Assembly: GCA_002406015.1 (NCBI GenBank)
Contig: DHMX01000024.1
Location: 1-44,660 of the forward strand
DNA from: Lachnospiraceae bacterium UBA4631
Lineage (GTDB): Bacteria; Bacillota; Clostridia; Lachnospirales; Lachnospiraceae
Direction: 5' to 3'
DNA: 44,660 nucleotides
The notes below the pieces were generated by a model. It searched no databases and had not been told where the DNA came from. It saw only the letters and a list, made by a program, of their open reading frames with translations. Made by a program: the position numbers and the translations under genes. Shown in pieces: positions 36,802-44,346 of the stretch. Numbering within the stretch: position 1 is the stretch's first letter; the number at the start of each line of letters is the position of its first letter.

Positions 36802-37587
36802 TTAGGCAACCGGAAGTAATTTTACTACGAGTGTCACAACTCCCAGACACGCCAATATCACACCAACGGTACGGTTCAACCGCTTTTCTTCACACCGGTT
36901 TGCAAATCGTGCTGCCCAGAATGCTCCAAGAACCGTAAATATCATACAAATTACAAGTGCCTTCATATCCAGACGGCAACCCATCATATAATGACTGGCA
37001 GCTCCCGACAATGCAATAATCGTCATAATCATGGTACTGGTTCCCACTGCTGTTTTCAAATCATATCCTAATAAAATAGTAAGTGCAAACAACATCATGG
37101 CTCCGCCGCCAACTCCGGCAAATCCGCAAATCAATCCGATTACAATACCCGAACCAACCGACAATGCAATCGTTACGGACTTCTTATGCTTCTTTTTCTT
37201 TTGTGTCTTTTCCTGTGTTATCGGGCTTATAATAAATTTAATACCCAGATAGGTCGTTGCCGCAATGGAATATAAGCCGATACCATCCGGTGAGGCTAAT
37301 GAAAACCGATAACCGATATAGCTTCCCGCAACCGAACACACCAAAGCCGGTCCTAATATTAATAACCCCCGCTTAATGTCAATGTTCTTATTTTTATAAT
37401 ATGTAAATGCCGATAATGCAGATGCCAACACATCCGATGCCAACGCAATTGCTACTACATCATAGGAATCCATTCCTCCCAAAGACACCAACATGGGGGT
37501 AATTACGACTGCTGCCGATAAGCCCGCCAAGCCTGTAACAATTCCCGCTCCCAATCCTGCAATTATGCACAAAATAATAAAATACAT
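36802..37587 (-). CDS. TauE/SafE family membrane permease
   Basis: The 261-residue protein has about eight membrane helices in two halves. It carries the family signatures GLGAGIVTGLAGLSAAVVITPMLV (broken near residue 30) in the first half and GSGIVIGLICGFAGVGGGAMM in the second. They are separated by a cytoplasmic loop with a poly-Lys stretch near residue 130. Members export sulfite, sulfoacetate or other sulfonates, or transport organic anions; the substrate cannot be told. AGGGGAAG precedes the start. Confidence 0.92.
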   Translation of the reverse strand: MYFIILCIIAGLGAGIVTGLAGLSAAVVITPMLVSLGGMDSYDVVAIALASDVLASALSAFTYYKNKNIDIKRGLLILGPALVCSVAGSYIGYRFSLASPDGIGLYSIAATTYLGIKFIISPITQEKTQKKKKHKKSVTIALSVGSGIVIGLICGFAGVGGGAMMLFALTILLGYDLKTAVGTSTMIMTIIALSGAASHYMMGCRLDMKALVICMIFTVLGAFWAARFANRCEEKRLNRTVGVILACLGVVTLVVKLLPVA

Positions 37588-37698
37588 GAAATCTTCCCCT
37601 AATTAAAACAACTTCATGTATTTTATCATTTAATTCTAACTTTTACCAGTAGTTTACCTGCTTTTTATCTGTCTTTACTGTTTTTTAAGAATTTCACC

Positions 37699-38439
37699 TT
37701 ATAAGACATGTTGTAAGGTCTGTGACAACACCTCTTTGTTTACCGGCTTCTTTAAATATGCTGCTATTTCCAAATTCTTTGTCTCTTCCTTTATGACCGC
37801 AGCTTCTTTTTCGCTGACTAATATCAGACGCAAATCACTTCCCTGCTCCGTTGCCTGCAATTTATAAATTCCGTCTACACCTTCCAGCTCCGGCATTGCA
37901 TAATCCAATACCGCTATGTCTGCCTTATGCCCCTGCAAATAGTCCAATGCCATTTTTGCGGAATTAACGGCAACTACTTTATACATTTTTTTCAGATACA
38001 GCTTCATTTCTTTTAAAAATTCCAAATCATGGTCAATTAAAAGAACTGTTTTCTCCTCCTGAAAAACTGCGGTTTTGGAAAATACTTCTTCTACCCGCTC
38101 CAACAGCAGGCTTCGTTCAATCGGCTTTCCGATATACCCTTCTGCCCCGATTGCAGCACAACGCTTCACAGTATCTCGGTCCTGTCTGCCGGTAAAGAAA
38201 ATTACCGGAAGTTGCTTTCCATTTGGGAGCATTCGAATCTGTTCCAGTGCCGCAAACCCACTCAAACCGGGCATTTCAATGTCCAGCAGCAATAAATCCG
38301 CTTTGGTTTCTTCAATTATGTGAATCGCCTGCATGCCTGTTAATGCCGCCAGAACCTCAAAGCCTTCCTCTGTCAGATAACGCTGTACTGTTTTTAAACA
38401 CATCATATCGTCATCGACTACCAGTATTCGCCTTGCCAT
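37699..38439 (-). CDS. tandem two-receiver response regulator without output domain
   Basis: The 246-residue protein consists of two complete CheY-like receivers. The first (residues 1-122) has the acidic triad VVDDD, phosphoacceptor Asp53 in LLLLDIEMPGLSG and Lys105 in YIGKPI. The second (129-246) has LLIDHD, Asp179 in VLDYAMPELEG and a lysine in YLKKPV near 230. No DNA-binding or enzymatic domain is present and no kinase is adjacent, so it probably works as a phosphotransfer intermediate or by protein contact. GGGGGCGG precedes the start. Confidence 0.9.
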   Translation of the reverse strand: MARRILVVDDDMMCLKTVQRYLTEEGFEVLAALTGMQAIHIIEETKADLLLLDIEMPGLSGFAALEQIRMLPNGKQLPVIFFTGRQDRDTVKRCAAIGAEGYIGKPIERSLLLERVEEVFSKTAVFQEEKTVLLIDHDLEFLKEMKLYLKKMYKVVAVNSAKMALDYLQGHKADIAVLDYAMPELEGVDGIYKLQATEQGSDLRLILVSEKEAAVIKEETKNLEIAAYLKKPVNKEVLSQTLQHVL

Positions 38440-38533
38440 ATCAACCGCCCCCTTATTTTTACTCTATATAGCATATATTACCATATTTTTCTAAAAATTT
38501 GTATATAAATATACATATTTTCAACCCATTTTA

Positions 38534-38563
38534 TTACAAATCCCCAATCGTGTATGATATAAT
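38534..38563 (+). promoter_or_regulatory. promoter reading into the tandem structured element
   Basis: An extended -10 TGATATAAT (38555-38563) has a weak TTACAA at 38534-38539 spaced 18 bases upstream. Transcription would start near 38570, at the first unit. The string TGATATAATAGGTG is the same as before the PBP gene. Confidence 0.65.
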
Positions 38564-38576
38564 AGGTGCAAAAGAA

Positions 38577-38872
38577 AAACAAGCGACTGCGGAGCAGACA
38601 TTTGTTTTTCTTGCACCATTAACGAGCGAGTCGCCTGTGCAACAGGCGGTTTTGTGCGATAGCACTTACTCGCGAGTCTATAATACTTTGAATGCAACTT
38701 TCAAAAGAAACCATTGCTATTTATAGCAACATGGTTTCTTGGAAAGTTATGTGAGTGTAACGAACACCGAAAAACCGTAGGTTTTAACGAAGCAAAACTG
38801 CTTGCTTGCAAGGGCAGTTTTGTGATGTGCATGGAGTGAGCAACGCTCACGACATGAGGTTGCATTCATGCC
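38577..38872 (+). ncRNA. structured repeat unit 1 (hairpin C, three-way junction A, multibranch domain B)
   Basis: Hairpin C (38577-38607): AAACAA/TTGTTT outer and CTGC/GCAG inner pairs, followed by a T run. Domain A (38624-38678): closing helix 38626-38631 with 38668-38673; arm A2, 7 bp, 38632-38638 with 38642-38648; arm A3, 4 bp, 38654-38657 with 38662-38665. Domain B: closing helix 38689-38698 with 38859-38868 (10 bp). Inside B are a 15-bp hairpin (38705-38740), AAAACC/GGTTTT (38771-38785), a 9-bp stem 38793-38801 with 38814-38822, and CATG/CATG with tandem G-A mismatches around GTGAGC/GCTCAC (38830-38856). Strand is assigned from the promoter and downstream gene. I do not know a named family; helix pairings were worked out by eye. 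Confidence 0.7.
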
Positions 38873-39169
38873 AAACAAGCGACTGCAAAGCAGGCATTTG
38901 TTTTTCTTGCACCTATTAACGAGCGAATATCCTGCGTAGCAGGATGCTAAGCACGCCAGTGCGGATTCGCGAGTCTATAGTACTTTGAATGCAACTTTCA
39001 AAAGAAACCGTTGCTATTTATAGCAACATGGTTTCTTGGAAAGTTATGTGAGTGCAACGAACACCGAAAAACCGTAGGTTTTAACGAAGCAAAACTGCTT
39101 GCTTGCAAGGGCAGTTTTGTGAAGTGCATGGAGTGAGCAACGCTCACGACATGAGGTTGCATTCATGCC
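38873..39169 (+). ncRNA. structured repeat unit 2
   Basis: Tandem copy with a period of 296-297 bp (one inserted T near 38914). Domain A (38921-38975) differs from unit 1 at 20 of 55 positions yet forms the same helices: closing GCGAAT/ATTCGC, arm A2 ATCCTGC/GCAGGAT, arm A3 GCAC/GTGC. The roughly 195 bases of domain B plus linkers differ at only about four positions; one of these changes an A-U to a G-U pair in the long hairpin. The closing helix of B is 38986-38995 with 39156-39165. Confidence 0.7.
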
Positions 39170-39210
39170 AAACAAGCGGCTGCGAAGCAGGCATTTGTTT
39201 TTCTTAACAC
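39170..39210 (+). repeat. third, partial copy (hairpin C only)
   Basis: AAACAA, CTGC, GCAG and TTGTTT pairings are kept with a changed loop, followed by TTTTTCTT. It lies 20 bases before the DUF362 start codon, so the array reads C-A-B-C-A-B-C. It could be a terminator or processing border. Confidence 0.65.
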
Positions 39211-39229
39211 TAGAAAGGATATTTACCAT

Positions 39230-40345
39230 ATGAAACAGATTGTTTATGTTGTCCCTGATTATGAGGAAACTCTTATATATGAAGCCGTTGGAAAAATTCT
39301 GGATTCTCTTAATGTCCTATCCGACCTGACCCCTGACACGAAGGTTTTGTTAAAACCAAATCTGGTAATGGCAAAGAAACCGGACGCTCCGGTTACAACC
39401 CATCCGCTGGTTGTCAAGTCGGTTGCCCGGTGGTTACAGGAGCATGGCATACGTTCTATTACCATTGGCGAAAGCTCCGGTGGTCCGTTCACCGCAGAAC
39501 ACATGAAAAATGTCTATCAGACCTGCGGTATGCGGTGCGTAGAACCTTATGCTTCCCTTAATATGGACTTTGGCTTTCAATCTGTTAATGCTCCGGAGGG
39601 CTTTGTAAATCATTCGTTTAATATTATTAATGCCATCGCCGAAGCCGATTATATTATTAATTTACCGAAACTAAAGACCCATGCCATGACCGGTTACTCC
39701 GGCGGTATTAAGAATCTCTTTGGTTCTGTTCCGGGCCTCCAAAAGCCACAGCTTCATTATCGTTTTCCGGATATTGAGGATTTTTCCAATATGCTTTTGG
39801 AACTGTCTTTGGTTGTCCATCCCCAGATTACAATCATTGATGCGATTGATGCAATGGAGGGAAACGGTCCTACCGGCGGAACCTCTCACCCATTACATTT
39901 GCTATTAGCATCTCGTGATATGTATACGCAGGACTATTTTGCCGCCCAGCTTATGGGATTACAGCCGGAAGAAATTGTTATGCTGCGGCAGGCAATGGAA
40001 CGTGGCTTGATTCATCCGGACGCATTAGAGCTGGTAGGAGATTCTGTTCCGGATGGATTGACTGATTTTGTGAAGCCGGATACCTCAAACCTTGATTTTA
40101 CTTCCAAGGTTCCTTCCTTTCTTCAAAAGCCGTTTGCTGCCGCCATGAAGCGTATATTAAAATCCTATCCAAAGCTGGAGCCGGATAAATGTGTCGGTTG
40201 TGGTAAATGTGCGGAAAGCTGCCCGGCTCATATCATTACAATCCGGGATAGAAAAGCTGTCTTTAAGCGAAAGGGATGTATCTCCTGCTTCTGTTGTCAG
40301 GAAATGTGTCCTATGAAAGCTATTTCTGTGAAAAAGGCTCTCTAG
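39230..40345 (+). CDS. DUF362 domain protein with two 4Fe-4S ferredoxin clusters
   Basis: The 371-residue cytoplasmic protein has an N-terminal DUF362 domain (residues about 1-290; LLKPNLVMAKKPDAPVTTHP, ITIGESSGGP, INLPKLKTHAMTGYSGGIKN broken around residue 150, and DAIDAMEGNGPTGG). A C-terminal 2x[4Fe-4S] ferredoxin domain follows, with CVGCGKCAESCP and CISCFCCQEMCP, giving all eight cluster cysteines. DUF362 proteins are anaerobe-associated and probably redox-linked; the reaction is unknown. AGAAAGGAT lies upstream of ATG 39230. The 5' region is the tandem structured element, so expression may depend on it. Confidence 0.93.
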   Translation: MKQIVYVVPDYEETLIYEAVGKILDSLNVLSDLTPDTKVLLKPNLVMAKKPDAPVTTHPLVVKSVARWLQEHGIRSITIGESSGGPFTAEHMKNVYQTCGMRCVEPYASLNMDFGFQSVNAPEGFVNHSFNIINAIAEADYIINLPKLKTHAMTGYSGGIKNLFGSVPGLQKPQLHYRFPDIEDFSNMLLELSLVVHPQITIIDAIDAMEGNGPTGGTSHPLHLLLASRDMYTQDYFAAQLMGLQPEEIVMLRQAMERGLIHPDALELVGDSVPDGLTDFVKPDTSNLDFTSKVPSFLQKPFAAAMKRILKSYPKLEPDKCVGCGKCAESCPAHIITIRDRKAVFKRKGCISCFCCQEMCPMKAISVKKAL

Positions 40346-40410
40346 ATTGCAATTAATTATAACTACTGCTATACTGACTATATGAATTTTAATTAAAGGG
40401 GTACTCGTCT

Positions 40411-40977
40411 ATGAACCGATTTTGTTCAAGCTGTGGCTGTGTATGTGAAGATACTACCGCCACCGTATGTCCTGTATGTGGCTCTCCGTTGCCTGAACTT
40501 CCAAAGACTCCGGAACCGCCGAAAAAATCTCATAAAACACTATGGATTATTCTTGGAAGTGTTGGCGGTGGCTGCCTTTTACTCTTGATTCTTGCCATTA
40601 TACTGATTTTCCTAATCAAGAGCTGGCTTGGCATTTTCCTCGGAACAGCCAGTACACCTTCTGTGAATATTCCTGGAATCTTCTCTACGAAGGATTTTCA
40701 TGAATATTACTATCCGGACTATGACGGTGCTACTTTAAACTCAGAGGCATTTACGGAAACTACTACAGAAATGCCAAGTACGGAGATACCAAGTACAGAA
40801 ATACCAGATACCGAAACGTCCAGTACCGAAATGCCGGATACGGAAACGTCAAATACCGAAGTATCAAATACCGAAACACAAAGTACCGAATCACCAAATA
40901 TTGAAGTGCCTAATACCGAACTACCGGATACTGAACTGCCAAGTAACGAGGCGGTCAACCCGGAATTTACTGAATAA
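40411..40977 (+). CDS. zinc-ribbon membrane protein with Thr-Glu pentapeptide repeat tail
   Basis: The 188-residue protein starts with a zinc ribbon (Cys5, Cys8, Cys20, Cys23; FCSSCG and CPVCGS). It then has a Pro/Lys linker, one membrane helix (residues about 44-70) and an extracellular region ending in about 13 units of a five-residue repeat of the form [SDN]-T-E-x-[PS] (residues about 122-186). The repeat tail is acidic, Thr-rich and likely extended. AAAGGGG precedes the start. The next gene, 49 bases on, is a secreted metalloprotease-like protein, suggesting a shared surface role. Confidence 0.85.
   Translation: MNRFCSSCGCVCEDTTATVCPVCGSPLPELPKTPEPPKKSHKTLWIILGSVGGGCLLLLILAIILIFLIKSWLGIFLGTASTPSVNIPGIFSTKDFHEYYYPDYDGATLNSEAFTETTTEMPSTEIPSTEIPDTETSSTEMPDTETSNTEVSNTETQSTESPNIEVPNTELPDTELPSNEAVNPEFTE
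40775..40965 (+). repeat. 15-bp imperfect tandem repeats (about 13 units)
   Basis: Units centred on ACCGAA or ACGGAA encode the [SDN]TE-x-[PS] pentapeptides. The unit length keeps the frame, so slippage could vary tail length. Confidence 0.75.
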
Positions 40978-41025
40978 TATATAATTTGAGCGGTGATACT
41001 CATGTTAACGCAAGGGGGTTTTATT

Positions 41026-42111
41026 ATGCATTCTAATTTCAAGCATCGCATACGCATCGGCATTTGCTGTCTTATTCTAACTGTCAGTCTGGTGTTATGC
41101 GGTTATCATTCCGCACCACCTAAAGAATGGTGCAACAGTCCTACCGGCAGTGCCAAATATTTGGACGGGTCTACTGTGTTAGTCAGCATTTTTCTGGAAG
41201 ACCCAAGTTCCTCTTGGAATGACTCTGAAAAGTCAATGGTAATGTCAAAAATGAAAATTGCAACCGACTATCTGATAGATGCAGGTGCTTCATATGGGAA
41301 ATCCGTTTCCCTGACCTATGACATTTATGAACATCCGGATTTATGCTATACGCTATACTATGATTCGGATATTAATGATTCCGATGACACTTCTTATGAC
41401 CTCTTGGATTATGTGGTTGAATATGTGGATGACAATATCCCTACACAGCAGATATTGTCTTCTTACGGTGTTGACAGTATTGCGTATATGTGCTACATCA
41501 ACAAAAGCGGTGTCTCTTATACATTTCCTTATTATGCAGGTGATTCCGATATATACTACTATGAAGCCTGCTTCATGTATTTTACCTGTGATGGGGATTA
41601 TGAGCCGCCTGCGGTATATGCCCATGAAATGTTACATTTATTTGGCGGCAGAGACCTTTATTCTACCAATGAATATGATGGTATTACTACAGAATTTGTG
41701 GATTACATTGAAACCAATTATCCAAATGAAATTATGCTTACAACCTACGATGAGGATTGGAACAATGTGCAGGATTATGTATCCAATGACTTAACGGATA
41801 TAACTGCTTATTTTATCGGCTGGGTTGACAATATTCCGGAGCTGGAAACATTTCCGAGTATCCGAAGCAAGAATCCTGCCAGCTTCAGTGAAACCGACGA
41901 CACTTCCGGTAATTACGGCGGTCATTGGGGTGACGATGACTATAACGGTTTCACAACCTCCACCAGCGGTTCCCATTGGGGAAGCGGAAGTTCAAACAGC
42001 ACCAATGCTGCCACTCCGGATTCCGGATATGACAGTGATTTCGGACAGACTCCGGATGACATTACGATTTGGGATATTATTTTTGTTATTTTATATTATT
42101 TATTTCATTAA
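41026..42111 (+). CDS. secreted zincin-type metalloprotease-like protein
   Basis: The 361-residue protein has a basic N-terminus and a hydrophobic segment ending in LVLCGYHS (residues about 11-26), a signal peptide or imperfect lipobox. The zinc site is HEMLHLFGGRD, with His200, Glu201, His204 and Asp210 in an HExxHxxGxxD pattern, as in snapalysin-like metallopeptidases. The rest is acidic with many Tyr and Asp residues. The tail is Ser/Gly/His-rich (GGHWGDDD, GSHWGSGSS) and ends in a short hydrophobic segment. The start at 41026 follows AAGGGGG; an upstream GTG at 40993 precedes that site. The 3' end overlaps the convergent glycerate kinase gene by 26 bp. Confidence 0.82.
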   Translation: MHSNFKHRIRIGICCLILTVSLVLCGYHSAPPKEWCNSPTGSAKYLDGSTVLVSIFLEDPSSSWNDSEKSMVMSKMKIATDYLIDAGASYGKSVSLTYDIYEHPDLCYTLYYDSDINDSDDTSYDLLDYVVEYVDDNIPTQQILSSYGVDSIAYMCYINKSGVSYTFPYYAGDSDIYYYEACFMYFTCDGDYEPPAVYAHEMLHLFGGRDLYSTNEYDGITTEFVDYIETNYPNEIMLTTYDEDWNNVQDYVSNDLTDITAYFIGWVDNIPELETFPSIRSKNPASFSETDDTSGNYGGHWGDDDYNGFTTSTSGSHWGSGSSNSTNAATPDSGYDSDFGQTPDDITIWDIIFVILYYLFH

Positions 42112-43294
42112 CTAGTACGTGAGGAAATGCGTTTGCAACACACTCTTCCAGATTATGCATGGCAACTGATTTCTGCATATAATTACTATCTGAAGATTCT
42201 TTTGCATATAGTTCCTCCGATACGGAAAAGCAGGCATCAAACAGCCTGCTTTTTTTACAGGCTTCTATTCCCTCTCCGAAGCATCCGGCAAAAGCAACTA
42301 CCGGTATTTGTAACTGTTTTGCCATGTTTGCTATCCCTGCCGGGGTCTTTCCCATGAGCGTTTGTGCATCCATTCTTCCTTCTCCGGTTATAACCCAATC
42401 TGCTCCCTTTATTCTCTCTTGAAATTGAAGCTCTTCTAATATTGTTTCGATTCCGGAACGAAGTGTTGCATTCAAAAACATTTGATATGCATATCCCAGC
42501 CCGCCTGCGGCTCCTACTCCGGCTGTCCTTCTGTTTCCATTTGCCCGAATCGGTCCGGCATCACATGATGCCATGTGTTCTACCAGATTCGCATATCGTT
42601 CCATTGCCCGTTCCATCCGTTCTATCGTCGGAGCATCCGCTCCCTTCTGGGGTGCAAACACAGCACTACAGCCCTTATCTCCTGTCAACGGATTTGTCAC
42701 ATCACAAATAACCTGAAATGTACAGCTTCTTACCTCCGGAATTACGTCCTCAAAATAAATATCTGCTGTTTTCTCCAGACCGATTGCTCCATATGGTACT
42801 TCATTTCCTTTTTCGTCTACAAAATGATACCCCAATGCCTGAAGCATCCCGATACCGCCATCATTTGTTCCGCTGCCGCCCAGCCCCAGAATAAATCTCC
42901 TACAGCCTTCTTTCATTGCTGCCTTCAACATTTCACCTACGCCGTAGCTGGTTGTATACAACGGATTTCTCTTATTTTCAGGTATCTGCACTAAGCCTGC
43001 CGCAGATGCAATTTCCATAATTGCAGTTTTCCCCTGCGTAGTTTCGTACATGATATACTTCGCTTCTATCGAACCGCCAAGCGGGTCTGTTACCATGCAG
43101 GTTTTCTGTTGAATATTATGTTTTCCATATGTCAATGCCTCTACCGTTCCCTCACCACCGTCTGCAACGGGAATTACTTCTATGTCTGCATCCTTCTTCA
43201 CTCGTAATATTCCATTTTTAATGGCGGTGCCTGCCTCCAAGGAGGTCATACTTCCCTTAAAGGAGTCTACTGCTACTATCACTTTCATTTTCAT
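42086..43294 (-). CDS. glxK: glycerate kinase, GarK/GlxK family
   Basis: The 402-residue cytoplasmic kinase phosphorylates D-glycerate using ATP (2-phosphoglycerate in this family). Landmarks are VIVAVDSFKGSMTSLEAG at the N-terminus, VADGGEGTVEAL, DPLGG, GLGGSGTNDGGIGMLQALG (residues about 137-155) and TGEGRMDAQTLMGKTPAGIA. Length is slightly over the usual 380. Two starts are possible: 43294, with GGGAGA only three bases upstream, or 43288, better spaced at nine bases. No glyoxylate or tartronate pathway gene is adjacent. Confidence 0.94.
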   Translation of the reverse strand: MKMKVIVAVDSFKGSMTSLEAGTAIKNGILRVKKDADIEVIPVADGGEGTVEALTYGKHNIQQKTCMVTDPLGGSIEAKYIMYETTQGKTAIMEIASAAGLVQIPENKRNPLYTTSYGVGEMLKAAMKEGCRRFILGLGGSGTNDGGIGMLQALGYHFVDEKGNEVPYGAIGLEKTADIYFEDVIPEVRSCTFQVICDVTNPLTGDKGCSAVFAPQKGADAPTIERMERAMERYANLVEHMASCDAGPIRANGNRRTAGVGAAGGLGYAYQMFLNATLRSGIETILEELQFQERIKGADWVITGEGRMDAQTLMGKTPAGIANMAKQLQIPVVAFAGCFGEGIEACKKSRLFDACFSVSEELYAKESSDSNYMQKSVAMHNLEECVANAFPHVLVNEINNIK

Positions 43295-43453
43295 GTATCT
43301 CCCATATTTGTCAAGTGCTATTACTGCTCATTGTACGTTATGAATTTCATAAAAATAAACTCATATATCAACGTATCGTACAAATGAAATAAGATAGAGA
43401 AGCAATTGACCTGTTTTTAACGGCAGAAGAACTATTGCTTTCCTATTCTGTAT

Positions 43454-43798
43454 TTAGAAATTATTTCCGTTCCAGCCCCAATTGCTGACAGCCTCATATT
43501 TTACATATACGTGGTCCGGAGAAATCCCCAGTACGCTCTGGAATATTTGACAAATCTTTCCTGTTAAAGTAGCAAACGCAGATGGATTTTCATTTCCATA
43601 CACACTTACTTCCACCATTGCCATCGGCTGGCTGTTCTCACCACGAAAATATAACCGATATTCCGGTTCAAATCCAACCATTAACCAATTCTCGGACTTT
43701 CCCGGAAGGGTGGTGATGGCTTGTCCCAGTTGGCTCTTAATTGTCTGCTCCTGTTCTTTCGTAATTGGTGTACTGATTTTTGAATTAATAAATGGCAT
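43454..43798 (-). CDS. macrophage migration inhibitory factor-like tautomerase
   Basis: The 114-residue protein of the MIF/4-oxalocrotonate tautomerase superfamily has the catalytic Pro2 after the initiator Met (MPFINSKIS). Family phrases are LPGKSENWLMVGFE, LYFRGENSQPMAMVEV, the SPDHVYVKYEAV strand and the typical C-terminus NWGWNGNNF. It is probably a phenylpyruvate-type tautomerase; the natural substrate is unknown in bacteria. The gene is free-standing. Confidence 0.93.
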   Translation of the reverse strand: MPFINSKISTPITKEQEQTIKSQLGQAITTLPGKSENWLMVGFEPEYRLYFRGENSQPMAMVEVSVYGNENPSAFATLTGKICQIFQSVLGISPDHVYVKYEAVSNWGWNGNNF

Positions 43799-43869
43799 TA
43801 CACTATCCTCCTGTTATATATTTCTTCTATTCCGGTATATAGCTTTGCTCCATACCTTTATAAATAATT

Positions 43870-44346
43870 TCAAGACTGCACCCGATTCAGATAACGCTCC
43901 CATGTACATACAACGGAATCACAGGTCACAAATACCTGATAAGACGCTCCTACCGTATGGTCCTCCGGGTCTTCAAATTCTATTGCCAAATTATATCCAT
44001 CCGGTGTCTTTTTCATTTCAAACAGATATGCTCCTGCACAGGATGCAGGAAATGCTTCTACTTCTTCTTGCGTCAGCGGGCTGTCCGGAACTTCAGATAT
44101 TAATACATCATTTGCATCATAATACCGATAGCCGTCCTTGATGATGTTATCTATTTTACCTTTGGCAAGACAAATCCGGGTCGTAGCGGCATAGCTTTCG
44201 GTATAATTGGTATTCTGACTGTTATTTGCCCGAACTATCAGTGCTTCTACTTCCAACTCTATACTCTGACCGGTCACAGAAATATGCTGAATCTGGCAGT
44301 CATCAAATCGAAACTGCTCTATTTCATCAATACTTTTGTAGGACAT
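43870..44346 (-). CDS. conserved hypothetical protein, 158 aa
   Basis: I do not recognise the family with certainty. The soluble, acidic protein has a beta-rich N-terminal half (FRFDDCQIQHISVTGQSIEL, VEALIVRANNSQNTNYTESY) and a second part with DGYNLAIEFEDPEDH and SYQVFVTCDSVVCTWERY. No signal peptide is present. The start at 44346 is supported by GTGGAGG just upstream; the nine extra codons to 44373 are not. It lies on the same strand as the MIF-like gene with a 71-bp gap. Confidence 0.8.
   Translation of the reverse strand: MSYKSIDEIEQFRFDDCQIQHISVTGQSIELEVEALIVRANNSQNTNYTESYAATTRICLAKGKIDNIIKDGYRYYDANDVLISEVPDSPLTQEEVEAFPASCAGAYLFEMKKTPDGYNLAIEFEDPEDHTVGASYQVFVTCDSVVCTWERYLNRVQS

Larger units (their letters stand above)
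38440..39229. other. 790-bp non-coding region occupied mostly by tandem structured repeats
   Basis: There is no credible gene; the short frames here run through inverted repeats. It contains a promoter (38534-38563), two complete structured units and a third partial copy, then the ribosome site and start of the DUF362 gene. Confidence 0.85.

Noticed and set aside
38577..39210. Array as a CRISPR or a simple transposable element
   Set aside because: The units are about 296 bp with no short spacers. No transposase or clear terminal inverted repeats with target duplication are visible. A non-autonomous element is still possible.
38499..39229. Short open frames through the repeat region (for example 38499-38726 plus and 39044-39229 minus)
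   Set aside because: They run through inverted repeats, have no ribosome site, and the copies change at helix pairs, not in a codon-like pattern.
42086..42111. The 26-bp convergent overlap of the zincin and glycerate kinase genes as a regulatory device
   Set aside because: Short 3' overlaps are common, and nothing else in the sequence supports a special role.
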